Shown here in pieces: positions 7,862-16,418 of a stretch of 64,000 bases of DNA. The translations under genes and the position numbers were made by a program. Positions within the stretch are counted from its first letter, which is position 1, and each line of letters begins with the position of its first letter. The notes under the pieces were generated by a model. That model made no database searches. It saw only the letters and a list, made by a program, of their open reading frames with translations, and was not told the DNA's origin. Source of the stretch: a virus; IMG/VR virus record IMGVR_UViG_3300009703_000012, positions 1 to 64,000 of that record; one strand, given 5' to 3'.

Positions 7862-9085
7862 TTATTTTTTATTAAAGGGTTCTAGTACATTTTTGTATAT
7901 ACTATTTGCGATTTCTTTCATCATTTTTGGAGCGACCATTCTTCCTAATCTTTCTGCTTGTTGATCAAAATCACCTGTCAAAATAAAATCTTCTGGCATA
8001 CCCATAAGTCTTTTAAATTCAACAATGGTCGGTTTGCGATTTTCAGCATAATGAAAAACACCAGACAATCCTTTCTTCTGACCTTGTTGAGTCAAAGTAG
8101 GAGAAGGAAGATCGGGTGCTGGTCGAATCATATTAAAACATGATCCTTTAGGATTAAATTCACGAAATTGTTTATCTGAGGGTTTAATCGGTTTTTCTGG
8201 ATTAAATGGAAGAAAACTTAAAAATTTTTTTTGAAAAGAACCTTCGACAAACTCTGTCAGCATTTTAATTTCTTCGGGATCATTTTCAATATCTTCAAAA
8301 GCCTCTCTCATTGTAACGTGTTTAGTTACAGTTTTAGTAGGAAAAATACCACTTATATTCATAAAATTAAGACCTATCGTTTCTGCAACATCTTTTCGAA
8401 CACAAATAAAAATAGTTCTTTCTCTTCCTTGAGGTGTTCCAAAATCAGCCGCATTCATAACTTGATACGAAACTTCATAACCTATTCGTTCAAAATCATT
8501 AATAAATTCTAAAAGTTTTTTCTTAGATTCTCCAAAAGTTATTCCTTTAACATTTTCTGCTACGATAACTTTTGGTTGAATTCCCTTAGCAATTCTTATA
8601 TATTCTAAAAACAAATCTTCAATACTTTCTTGAATTTTATCTTCAGAATATTTCTTTATTCCATCTTTTTTCTTTAATTCTCCTGTCTGCACAACTTCAC
8701 CAGTTTCAAGATCAATAGAAGATTCTCTTGTATCTTCTACATAACCTTCCCATCCTTTATTTCTCTTACCTGCAAGTGAAAATGCAGAACATGGAGGAGA
8801 ACCATCAAGTAAATCTAATTCTCCAACTTTAATTCCTGCCATTTCTAAAAAATCATCTGATGTATATTTTTTAATATCATCAACTAAAACGTTTGTATCT
8901 GGAAAATTTGCTTGATATGTTGAAATTGCTTCTTCAACAAATTCATTAATTAAAAGAATATTTGCTCCAGCGAGTCTATATCCAGTAGAACTTCCTCCAC
9001 CACCAGCAAAACAACTAATAACATTAAATAGTTTTTCAGATGATTTTTCTTTAACATCTTTTACATAATATTTTTGATAACTCAT
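7862..9085 (-). CDS. C5-cytosine DNA methyltransferase
   Basis: About 407 residues, with all main motifs of m5C methyltransferases: the SAM-binding loop FAGGGGSS near 26-33, catalytic GSPPCSAFS (nucleophile in PCSAFS, 98-103), the ENV motif VIVAENVKG, QGRER in motif VIII, and EIANSIY in motif X. I place the start at the ATG that overlaps the upstream stop as ATGA; an ATG 39 nt further upstream is in frame but would overlap the previous gene deeply. No partner restriction gene is seen. The likely role is to methylate phage DNA against host restriction or to alter its regulation. A consensus promoter lies about 70 nt upstream. Confidence 0.9.
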   Translation of the reverse strand: MSYQKYYVKDVKEKSSEKLFNVISCFAGGGGSSTGYRLAGANILLINEFVEEAISTYQANFPDTNVLVDDIKKYTSDDFLEMAGIKVGELDLLDGSPPCSAFSLAGKRNKGWEGYVEDTRESSIDLETGEVVQTGELKKKDGIKKYSEDKIQESIEDLFLEYIRIAKGIQPKVIVAENVKGITFGESKKKLLEFINDFERIGYEVSYQVMNAADFGTPQGRERTIFICVRKDVAETIGLNFMNISGIFPTKTVTKHVTMREAFEDIENDPEEIKMLTEFVEGSFQKKFLSFLPFNPEKPIKPSDKQFREFNPKGSCFNMIRPAPDLPSPTLTQQGQKKGLSGVFHYAENRKPTIVEFKRLMGMPEDFILTGDFDQQAERLGRMVAPKMMKEIANSIYKNVLEPFNKK

Positions 9086-9924
9086 ACAAAAAATTCCTCT
9101 ATATTTGTAGTTGTAGTTTTCCAATCTCTGACTAAATCCATTATTCTGCTTCTATTATAGATATTAATTTCCTTATTGTCAAGCAATTTCTCAAAATAAT
9201 TTGGTATTCCTGCGGCTAACTGTAAATTCAGATGATTTCTTCTCTTTATTTCAAGCAATTCGGGAAATGCATCAAATAGCGGAGCTTTCTGATATGGTTT
9301 ATTGAAAAAATCCCAATCATACTGTATCATCCAGTCCCAGACCGTCTTATCAATGTATGGAGCAACTAAAATAGAATCTATTGATTCTGCCAACAACATT
9401 TGTTGTTTCACTCCTACAGGATTTCCTGGAATAAATTTTTGTGTAGTCTCATCTAATTTACCAAAGTAATCCCGTCTGAATTCATCCATCAATTCTTTGG
9501 TGTGTTTGAAATGTATATTTGCTTTTTTGCTCACCCCATAATAACCATCAGCGGCCCAACCAGTTAAGATATATTTCTCTTTTATATGAGGATAAACATA
9601 TAAAAAAGGAAATGTACATTCTACATGAGTTTTCTTTTTACATTCATATGTTTTAATCAAAGTAAAAAAATCATTTTCAATATTGTCAACTGGAACATCT
9701 ATAAGTTTAAAATTCCAACCAAAATGCTTACATGCTTTTTCTGCATATATGCTATCATCAGAATCTTTTCCATCAACTCTAAATGTATAGCAATTTAATT
9801 TTTTATTCAATCTATGAGCGGCCGCGGCAACTGTTAGACTATCTGTTCCTCCAGACATCAATACTGCAACTGTTTGATCAGGTGCTTCTTGATCAATAAT
9901 ATTCGTGATAATTTTATCAATCAC
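9082..9924 (-). CDS. PP-loop ATPase, asparagine-synthetase C-domain-like
   Basis: A 280-residue protein with the pyrophosphatase P-loop SGGTDS at 24-29 and a LTGWAADGYYG segment like the LSGxGxDE region of asparagine synthetases. There is no N-terminal glutaminase domain, so ammonia or another amine donor would be needed. It presumably adenylates a carboxylate or a tRNA/nucleotide substrate; the substrate is not evident. The start is GTG, overlapping the stop of a 42-codon gene by 8 nt, a coupling arrangement. A promoter for the next gene is embedded near its 3' end. Confidence 0.7.
   Translation of the reverse strand: MIDKIITNIIDQEAPDQTVAVLMSGGTDSLTVAAAAHRLNKKLNCYTFRVDGKDSDDSIYAEKACKHFGWNFKLIDVPVDNIENDFFTLIKTYECKKKTHVECTFPFLYVYPHIKEKYILTGWAADGYYGVSKKANIHFKHTKELMDEFRRDYFGKLDETTQKFIPGNPVGVKQQMLLAESIDSILVAPYIDKTVWDWMIQYDWDFFNKPYQKAPLFDAFPELLEIKRRNHLNLQLAAGIPNYFEKLLDNKEINIYNRSRIMDLVRDWKTTTTNIEEFFV
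9154..9182 (-). promoter_or_regulatory. Consensus promoter inside the PP-loop gene, ahead of the methyltransferase
   Basis: TTGACA at 9182-9177 and TATAAT at 9159-9154 with 17 nt between them, both perfect. The upstream bases (AGAAATTGC) resemble the element shared by the CobS and CobT promoters. It should give the cytosine methyltransferase its own early transcript with a leader of about 60 nt. Confidence 0.7.
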
Positions 9925-10045
9925 GAAAACCTTCGCCCTTTAAAAAATGTCCAAATCTGTGCTTAATAACAAGATAGAATAATTTTAACAAATTATCTTC
10001 AGAATAATCTCCAACATCTTCAACTAATAATTTATATTTTGCCAT
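9917..10045 (-). CDS. Very small hypothetical protein (42 residues)
   Basis: A 42-codon open frame filling the gap between peptide deformylase and the PP-loop gene. It starts with ATG after an AAGG/GGTG ribosome-binding sequence. It overlaps the deformylase stop by 14 nt, and the following GTG start overlaps its own stop by 8 nt. The translation (MAKYKLLVEDVGDY, then an amphipathic helix ending GEGFRD) looks like a real soluble protein. The dense coupling is the main support. Function unknown. Confidence 0.55.
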   Translation of the reverse strand: MAKYKLLVEDVGDYSEDNLLKLFYLVIKHRFGHFLKGEGFRD

Positions 10046-10580
10046 TTTTCACCTTCCTTAAAAATAGTTTTCTTTTCTTTCTTGCTTGTTGCATATGATA
10101 TGTACTTGTTCTATCAAAAAAAGTATAGCCATTCAAATGATCATATTCATGCAAAATAATTCTTGCAGAAAGACCAATAAAATTTCCATTATAATCTTCA
10201 CCATCTCTATCTTTCCAATTAATAGAAACACCACTAGGTCTTTTTACATTAGGAAATAAACCAAACCATGTAAGACATCCTTCTTTCATCAAAACTTCTT
10301 CTTCTGTTGCTTGTATAACTTTAGGATTAATCATAATCAAAGGCTCGCCTTCATGTAACATTGCAAATGCTCTGCAATTAATCCCTATTTGATTAGAAGA
10401 AATACCCAATCCTTCATGATGAACCATGTTTTCTAGAAGTATTTGTTCTAATTCGTGAGCATTCAATGTATGTAATACTTTTTCATCATCAAAATATGTT
10501 GTTTTATTAGAATCGAAATCAAATTCGTCTAATTTAGTTTCTATTAAAGGATGTACTCCATCTACGAGGTCTAAAATCAT
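10032..10580 (-). CDS. def: Peptide deformylase
   Basis: A 182-residue protein with the three deformylase motifs: GLGISSNQ at 57-64 (motif 1), EGCL at 100-103 with the metal-ligand Cys, and HEYDH at 144-148 with two metal-ligand His and the catalytic Glu. It removes the formyl group from nascent polypeptides. Deformylases are a known accessory gene of marine T4-like phages, where they may speed processing of phage or host proteins during infection. It overlaps the gp46 start by 1 nt and continues the gp46/gp47 transcript. Confidence 0.93.
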   Translation of the reverse strand: MILDLVDGVHPLIETKLDEFDFDSNKTTYFDDEKVLHTLNAHELEQILLENMVHHEGLGISSNQIGINCRAFAMLHEGEPLIMINPKVIQATEEEVLMKEGCLTWFGLFPNVKRPSGVSINWKDRDGEDYNGNFIGLSARIILHEYDHLNGYTFFDRTSTYHMQQARKKRKLFLRKVKNGKI

Positions 10581-12292
10581 TACACTATCCTACTAAAATT
10601 TTTAATTTTCTCAAATTTAATCATGTGTTTGAATTTATCATAAAGTATTTCTCCCTTATGACTTATCACAAACACATTTGATGCACTACCAAGAGAATGT
10701 ATTATTTTAAGAAAATCACTTGTTCCATCTTCATCAAGCGAACTGTCAAATACTTCGTCTAGTATAAGTAAATTAGTACTCATACTATTTTTCAACTTAG
10801 CAATTGCTCTCCACGTAAAAAGCAAAGCTAAATCAATACGCATCTTTTCTCCTTCACTAAAAGAAGCATAAGTAAATTCATCACGAAATCTAGATTTAAT
10901 TGTCTCATTAAAATTTTCATCAAGATTAAATGAAACATAAAAGTCCATATTTGCCAAATACTTATTAATCAATTTATTCATAATTGGAAGATATTTTTTG
11001 ACAATCAAAGTTTTAATGCCCCCATCTTTCAATAAAACACTTGCAGTATCATATATAGATTGTGTATTACTATGCTGTTCTTTTAATGTTAAAAAATCTT
11101 TTTGTTCTGATTTTATTTTTTTTAATTTTGCAGAAGCATCTGAAACATCTACATCATTTTCATTTAATTGATTTACTTCCTCATTTATTTTTTCAATATA
11201 TTGATTAATTGCAGATATCGAAACATTATGTTTTGTTACAGTACTTTGAATTTCAGTAATATTTTCTTGGGTTGTTTGCATTTCAGAAATAACGAAAAGT
11301 GATTCTTTAATATCACTCCCTATTTTACTAATTGCTTCACTTAATTCTACTTTTTTCTCTTCTTTTGAATGAATTTCGCAATTTCTATGTTCATCATCAA
11401 TTGTTTGTTTACATGTTGGACAATCTGTATTTTCATTGTAAAATTCAATTTCTTTTTCAAGTTTCTTTACATTTTTTTCAATTTCATTCTGATATAGTTC
11501 TAATTTTTGATGTTTCTTTTGTTCTTTATCAAAATCATTAACAAGTTTCTGAAGAGTTGCTATTTCTTTATCACAAGTTGCAACAAGAGAATTATATTTT
11601 TCTATTTGTTTATGAGAATCTTTAATTTTTTTTTGATTACTAGCAATTAATTGTTTATTGCTTTTTTTCATTTTCGAAATAAAATCTTCTTGTAATTCTA
11701 AAGCAGTTTCAGCTTTTGATAAATTTAATTCATTTTGATATTGTTCTTCTTTTAAATTAGAAACTTTGCTTTTCAATATAAAATTCATTGTAGAAAATAT
11801 TTGAATATCGAGCAAATCTTCAATAATAATTCTACGATCATTTGATTTGAGTTGCATAAAAGGAACAAAAGACGAACTACCAAGAACAACAATTTGAGTA
11901 AAAGATTTATAATTTAATTTAAGAATATTTTTTTCAAGATGTTCTTGATAATCTCTTACTTTTGCATCTTGATTTATTAATGCTCCATCAACTTCAATTT
12001 CAAATAGATTTGGTTTTATTCCTCTACGTACAAGATAGTGTCTATTACCAATTGAAAATTCTGTTTCAATAAGACAATTTCTATCATTAATTGAATTGAT
12101 AATTTGAGATTTATTAATATTACGAAATGCTTTTCCGAATAGACTAAAGGTAAGAGCATCTAATATTGTAGATTTACCAGACCCATTTTCTCCAACAATC
12201 AAAGTTGTTGGATTTTTGTCTAAATCAATTTCAATAAAATTTTGACCAGTGGAAAGAACGTTTTTCCATCTGATCTTATGAAAATTTATCAT
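10580..12292 (-). CDS. 46: Recombination endonuclease subunit gp46 (SbcC/Rad50-like)
   Basis: A 570-residue SMC-type ATPase, near T4 gp46 (560). Walker A is GENGSGKST at 34-42. Two long coiled-coil arms flank a zinc hook CPTC (C291, C294). The ABC signature FSEGEKMR is near 478 and Walker B LLILDEVFD near 510. With gp47 it forms the nuclease that resects DNA ends for recombination-dependent replication and helps degrade host DNA. It is in the usual order 47-46, but two very small genes are inserted between the subunits. Confidence 0.95.
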   Translation of the reverse strand: MINFHKIRWKNVLSTGQNFIEIDLDKNPTTLIVGENGSGKSTILDALTFSLFGKAFRNINKSQIINSINDRNCLIETEFSIGNRHYLVRRGIKPNLFEIEVDGALINQDAKVRDYQEHLEKNILKLNYKSFTQIVVLGSSSFVPFMQLKSNDRRIIIEDLLDIQIFSTMNFILKSKVSNLKEEQYQNELNLSKAETALELQEDFISKMKKSNKQLIASNQKKIKDSHKQIEKYNSLVATCDKEIATLQKLVNDFDKEQKKHQKLELYQNEIEKNVKKLEKEIEFYNENTDCPTCKQTIDDEHRNCEIHSKEEKKVELSEAISKIGSDIKESLFVISEMQTTQENITEIQSTVTKHNVSISAINQYIEKINEEVNQLNENDVDVSDASAKLKKIKSEQKDFLTLKEQHSNTQSIYDTASVLLKDGGIKTLIVKKYLPIMNKLINKYLANMDFYVSFNLDENFNETIKSRFRDEFTYASFSEGEKMRIDLALLFTWRAIAKLKNSMSTNLLILDEVFDSSLDEDGTSDFLKIIHSLGSASNVFVISHKGEILYDKFKHMIKFEKIKNFSRIV

Positions 12293-12461
12293 AATTTGAT
12301 TTCAATATTTCTATTATTTCTTTTTGGCAAGCCAGAATCCTAGCGTATGCTATGTCTCTGTTGTTTTGATATTTGTGTCTATATGTTTTAATATATTCTT
12401 CTTCTAAGACAGACAATTCATCAAGTTTAATTTTCAGTAAGTAATTGAGGTGATCCATCAA
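12276..12461 (-). CDS. Small helical protein between gp47 and gp46
   Basis: A 61-residue, almost entirely helical, charged protein (LDELSVLEEEYIKTYRHKY). It overlaps the preceding ribbon-helix-helix gene by 35 nt and gp46 by 17 nt. The overlaps and position suggest it is translated with the nuclease subunits. No family recognised. The long 5' overlap leaves some doubt about the exact start; the second Met codon is an alternative. Confidence 0.5.
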   Translation of the reverse strand: MMDHLNYLLKIKLDELSVLEEEYIKTYRHKYQNNRDIAYARILACQKEIIEILKSNYDKFS

Positions 12462-12618
12462 ATGCGTTATTTTTTGTTTCTTTTTTCAAAATATCAATAA
12501 TGTGAGAATTTAAAGATACATCTCTTTTATGTGCATCTAATGCTAATTTTACTATTATTTCATCTGGTAAATTTAATTCAAGTTCTCTAAGCTGAGATTT
12601 GATAGTCGATTGCTTCAT
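12427..12618 (-). CDS. Ribbon-helix-helix (Arc/MetJ-like) small DNA-binding protein
   Basis: A 63-residue protein. Residues 12-46 have the ribbon-helix-helix pattern: a short strand (LELNLPDEI), then helix 1 (VKLALDAHKRD) and helix 2 (LNSHIIDILKKE). Such proteins are dimeric DNA-binding regulators. It begins inside the 3' end of gp47, overlapping it by 32 nt, and is followed by an overlapping small helical protein, so it sits between the two nuclease subunits. It may regulate phage early genes; the operator is not evident. Confidence 0.6.
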   Translation of the reverse strand: MKQSTIKSQLRELELNLPDEIIVKLALDAHKRDVSLNSHIIDILKKETKNNAFDGSPQLLTEN

Positions 12619-13663
12619 TGTATAATGTCCTTATTAAAGTGTCAAGTTCTTTTTTATCTTTTTGTATATTTAATGTATCTATATAATTACTCAAAATTGT
12701 AAGGGTGTCTTCAGCTTCATCCACAACTGTATCATCATCTTCAAATTCAAGATCAATATTTTCTATAACTGATATATCCACTATATCAACTTTATATAAT
12801 TCATCCAACATTGTGTCAAACCAATATGGATTTTGTTTTTGTACAACTATAATTTTAACAATAGATCCTGCATATTGTTCATAATCTTTTTCTTTAATTG
12901 TTTCGAATGTTTCTTTGGTATCATCATAATAAATTTTATGAAACATATTATACGGATTTTGAATAAACTGTAATTCTCTTGTTTTAGTATCAAATATATG
13001 AAAACCTCTTGCATCTTGATAATCAGACCAAGTTATTTCATAAGGATTACCAAGATATGTAATACTTCCTTGTGTAGACTTATGATGAAAATGTCCACTA
13101 TAAACTAGATCAAATTTAGAAAACATTTCTGCAGTAAAGCCTGTATCACATATTTGTCCACGATGCATTTCAAATCCACTAATTTCAAGATGTCCCATCA
13201 TAATTTGTGCTTTAGTTTTTTTAATAGCACTTACACAGTCTGAATAATTATCAGAAGTAATCCAAGGCATCATCATTATTTTAGTACCATCAAATTCAAC
13301 TTCTCTTGGACTCGCATAAATCCAAGGTTCATATTTACCATCTGATGAAGAAAACAATTCTTCCATAGAATTTATATCATTGGTGTTTTTATAAAAAATA
13401 TCATGATTTCCGATTATAACATGAGTATCAACACCCATTTTCCATAATCGTTCTACAAAATTTTCTCTTAAATCATTAGCAGTTTTAAAATTAATATATT
13501 TTCTTCTATCAACAACATCTCCTAAATGAATACATGTCTTAATATCATGCTTTTCTAGATAGGGAAAAAAGATATTATTGTAAAATTTACTAAAATAATC
13601 GGAGAATGCAATATTATCATTTCTTGCTCCCCAATGCGTATCTGTGATTAATGCTATTTTCAT
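12587..13663 (-). CDS. 47: Recombination endonuclease subunit gp47 (SbcD/Mre11-like)
   Basis: A 358-residue calcineurin-type phosphoesterase, near T4 gp47 (339). Metal-binding motifs are in order: DTHWG (D8, H10), GDVVD at 48-52, GNHD at 85-88, then GHLEISG and GHFHHKS. It is the nuclease partner of gp46. The start codon overlaps the stop of the late sigma factor gene by 4 nt, so the transcript carries gp55, gp47, the two small genes and gp46 in that order, as in related phages. Confidence 0.95.
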   Translation of the reverse strand: MKIALITDTHWGARNDNIAFSDYFSKFYNNIFFPYLEKHDIKTCIHLGDVVDRRKYINFKTANDLRENFVERLWKMGVDTHVIIGNHDIFYKNTNDINSMEELFSSSDGKYEPWIYASPREVEFDGTKIMMMPWITSDNYSDCVSAIKKTKAQIMMGHLEISGFEMHRGQICDTGFTAEMFSKFDLVYSGHFHHKSTQGSITYLGNPYEITWSDYQDARGFHIFDTKTRELQFIQNPYNMFHKIYYDDTKETFETIKEKDYEQYAGSIVKIIVVQKQNPYWFDTMLDELYKVDIVDISVIENIDLEFEDDDTVVDEAEDTLTILSNYIDTLNIQKDKKELDTLIRTLYNEAIDYQISA

Positions 13664-14208
13664 ATACTAACTGATCCAATATTAGAAACAACGGTATCGT
13701 CTTCTTTTTTCTTTCTTTTCTTAAATCTTTTTTCTTCAAAATCTTCTATAAATTGAGATATCATATTTCTAGAATCAGCAGATCCTATTAAACTCAAATA
13801 TTCCTTATTATCATCCGAACTCGTTTCTATATGATCTTCAAGATAGGACATTCTTTCCATTTCTTTATATTTGATATATAAATTCTTCTTTTCTTTTTGT
13901 ATTCTTCTAACAAATGCCCAATAAATTATTTGAGTAAAATATGCAAAGGGATTTTTTGATTTTTCTGGATTAAAATTATTAACATATTGAAGACAATTTT
14001 CTATACCATCAGAAATCATATCATCTTTAAATGCATAATTTATAAAATTAGGTCTAAAAGAAAGTCTTTCCGCTATAAGTAAAAAACATTCTCCTATATA
14101 ATCTGGAACAGGTGGAATTTCTATATTTTTTTCCTCTGCTTTCTTAATATCTTCTTTATACACAATCATTGCATTAAGAAAATCTTCATTGTTTATATAA
14201 TTGGCCAT
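13660..14208 (-). CDS. 55: RNA polymerase sigma factor for late transcription, gp55-like
   Basis: A 182-residue protein, the same size as T4 gp55 (185). It contains the family core, a region-2-like segment around FRPNFINYAF, ISDGIENCLQYVNNF and PFAYFTQIIYWAFVRRI, which binds core polymerase and the late -10 box. It directs host RNA polymerase to TATAAATA promoters, and several such boxes are present here ahead of structural genes. A good sigma-70-type promoter with an extended -10 drives it, so the switch to late expression is under early control. Confidence 0.93.
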   Translation of the reverse strand: MANYINNEDFLNAMIVYKEDIKKAEEKNIEIPPVPDYIGECFLLIAERLSFRPNFINYAFKDDMISDGIENCLQYVNNFNPEKSKNPFAYFTQIIYWAFVRRIQKEKKNLYIKYKEMERMSYLEDHIETSSDDNKEYLSLIGSADSRNMISQFIEDFEEKRFKKRKKKEDDTVVSNIGSVSI

Positions 14209-14242
14209 AATGGCTCTCCATTAAGTTATTAATTGAACTACT

Positions 14243-14272
14243 ATGATAACATAAACATTTACTATTTGTCAA
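14243..14272 (-). promoter_or_regulatory. Sigma-70-type promoter with extended -10 for the gp55-gp47-gp46 operon
   Basis: TTGACA at 14272-14267, an 18-nt spacer, and TATCAT at 14248-14243 preceded by TGT (extended -10, TGn). It lies 35-64 nt before the gp55 start codon in a 106-bp gap that holds no gene. A GGAGAG ribosome-binding sequence precedes the ATG. Confidence 0.75.
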
Positions 14273-14314
14273 GTATAATTGATTTTATATATATTTAATC
14301 GTACGGTAAAAATG

Positions 14315-15811
14315 CTAAAATTTCTGCGGAGCGCCAATTGGTACAATTATTATTTTATATTCAAACTGCTCTTCATTATAAATCTTTATTCTTTCAACAA
14401 AATGTTTTAAAGTATAGTTCTTATAGCTTTTATAGGTAAAATCATCAGATATATCATATAATGTAGCTATTTCTTTTGATGCATTTTTTCTAAGACCTCT
14501 TCCTATACTCTGTAAATTTCTTACCCTTGACTTAGAAGGAGAAGCAAAAATAACATTATGTAAATTAGTAATATTGATACCAGTAGAAAAGGTACCGTAA
14601 CTCGCAACAATGATGGCATCTGATTCAGATTCAACGATTTTTCGAATATCTTCTCTATCGGAGGTTTCCGTCCCCCCGTATACGAAAAAGATTTTTCTTT
14701 CTTTTTTTGTCTTTTCTTTGATGAGGTCATAAATTATTCTTCCATGTTTTTCTACCATTTGAAATAATACTAAAGTATTATTGCTTAAACTTATTGCAAG
14801 ATTTCTAATGAATCTATTTCTTGCTTCATTTGAAACAATACAATTAAGTTCTTCTTTATAATTATATGATTTAACTAATTCACATAATTTTTCAGGATAT
14901 TGTAAAACTAAACACTTAATCTGAAATGGAGATAATGTTTTTTTATCTATTAAATCTTTTGTAGTTGTTACTGTATAAGTCTTTCCAAATAATCCTTCTA
15001 ATACCAATTTATGTGTTAACGTACCATCTAAAGTTCCAGTTGTTCCAAATTTATATTTCGTTTTGGTTGTCTTTTCCATTATTGATGTAAGTGATTTTGC
15101 TTTAAAAAGATGGGCCTCATCACCTAAAATAAAATCAAATTCAGCATAATAATTAATAGTCATTTTATATAAAGATTGCCAAGTAGAAATATAAATGGGT
15201 TTAGGTGATACTCGATCTTTACCTGCATAAATTTGATGAATATTTTCCGAAGCATCCCAATTATCTGTTTTAGAATAATCAGCAAAATCACTTTTCATTT
15301 GTGCGACTAAAGATGTTGTGGGAACTACTATTAATGCTTTAAAGGTTGGAAGTTTTTGTTGATAATATCTTAAAAGAAGATAAATTATGAAAGATTTGCC
15401 AGATGCTGTGGGAGAGAGAAGTAAGCACCTTTCATGATTTATAGCGTATAAAAACGTATCAATCTGATAATCTCTAGCATTAATTGTTAATGCAAGACTT
15501 TTGGCAAATCTTTCATAGTCCTCTTTATCATATTTATTTAAACTTTTAGGAAAACTTTTATACTCTATTTCATATTGTCTTTCTTTTGAAAATTTAAGTA
15601 AATGATCTAATAATCCAATATATAATTCTTTTGATCTTAAATTAAAAAGTCTAATTTTACCATCCCACATTTTATTTCTGTAAGACGGCATAAATCTATA
15701 ACCAGGAATAAAAAAAGTAAAATATTCACTTATTTCCTGTTCAATACCTGGTTCTGCTTGAACCAACATGTAGACTTCATTTTTCTTATCTATTGAAATT
15801 TTTTCTAACAT
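14315..15811 (-). CDS. uvsW: UvsW-like DNA/RNA helicase
   Basis: A 498-residue superfamily 2 helicase, near T4 UvsW (503). An N-terminal domain includes PGYRFMPSYRNKMWDGKIRLF. Walker A is PTASGKS at 134-140, the DEAH box is at 231-234, motif III is TGT at 258-260 and motif VI is QSIGRGLRK near 432. UvsW unwinds R-loops and branched DNA and moves replication from origin-dependent to recombination-dependent initiation. It is in the usual neighbourhood of UvsY and gp55. The start overlaps the preceding methyltransferase gene by 26 nt. Confidence 0.95.
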   Translation of the reverse strand: MLEKISIDKKNEVYMLVQAEPGIEQEISEYFTFFIPGYRFMPSYRNKMWDGKIRLFNLRSKELYIGLLDHLLKFSKERQYEIEYKSFPKSLNKYDKEDYERFAKSLALTINARDYQIDTFLYAINHERCLLLSPTASGKSFIIYLLLRYYQQKLPTFKALIVVPTTSLVAQMKSDFADYSKTDNWDASENIHQIYAGKDRVSPKPIYISTWQSLYKMTINYYAEFDFILGDEAHLFKAKSLTSIMEKTTKTKYKFGTTGTLDGTLTHKLVLEGLFGKTYTVTTTKDLIDKKTLSPFQIKCLVLQYPEKLCELVKSYNYKEELNCIVSNEARNRFIRNLAISLSNNTLVLFQMVEKHGRIIYDLIKEKTKKERKIFFVYGGTETSDREDIRKIVESESDAIIVASYGTFSTGINITNLHNVIFASPSKSRVRNLQSIGRGLRKNASKEIATLYDISDDFTYKSYKNYTLKHFVERIKIYNEEQFEYKIIIVPIGAPQKF

Positions 15812-16418
15812 TTCTTAACCAGACTTTTGAAGCTACCCAAACATTATCAGGTAATATCCAAACTTCATTAAAATTTTCTCCAACTGCTCTGGCAACATCG
15901 CCCCAATTATAATCATGACCCATAATTAAACCATTTTCTTTTACTATTGGCTCCCAATATTTTATATCACTTTTAACACTTTCATAACTATGATCTCCAT
16001 CTATAAAAACAAAATCAATTGATTCTTTATCAAATTGTTTTGAAGCATTAACAGAAGTATCTATAATTATTTTAAGATTTGAATATTTAAGAGACTCTTT
16101 TAACATTCTTCTTCTAATCATATTTAAAGAATCATTATCATATCTTTTTCTATTAAATTTTTGTACTTCACCTATCTTTTTTTCATATAAAGTATTTTCT
16201 TCTTGCACTTTGTATGGATCAACACCATAAATTTTTAATTTTTCATTATTTTTTGCTACTTCAAAAATATTTAAACCCTCATTAACACCAATTTCAACAC
16301 CTATTTTCCAATTAAATTGTGTGACAAAAACATTAATTACTTCCCATCTTCTCCACTGAACAGGATAAGCAAACTGGGCACCTGCTTTTATTAAATCTTT
16401 TGGATTTGGCGAATTCAT
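15786..16418 (-). CDS. Class I SAM-dependent methyltransferase (Methyltransf_24-like)
   Basis: A 210-residue protein with the SAM-binding motif I VEIGVNEG at 41-48, an acidic motif II in YGVDPY and a motif IV DFVFIDGDHSYESV near 135-149, which is typical of the Methyltransf_24 group. That group often acts on sugars or sugar-like small molecules. It directly follows a glycosyltransferase with 4-nt overlap, so the two may modify the same glycan. The target is unknown. Confidence 0.75.
   Translation of the reverse strand: MNSPNPKDLIKAGAQFAYPVQWRRWEVINVFVTQFNWKIGVEIGVNEGLNIFEVAKNNEKLKIYGVDPYKVQEENTLYEKKIGEVQKFNRKRYDNDSLNMIRRRMLKESLKYSNLKIIIDTSVNASKQFDKESIDFVFIDGDHSYESVKSDIKYWEPIVKENGLIMGHDYNWGDVARAVGENFNEVWILPDNVWVASKVWLRNVRKNFNR

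Noticed and set aside
9086-9124. Longer N-terminus for the cytosine methyltransferase
   Set aside because: It overlaps the PP-loop gene by 43 nt, whereas the ATG at 9085 makes a standard ATGA coupling and precedes all methyltransferase motifs.
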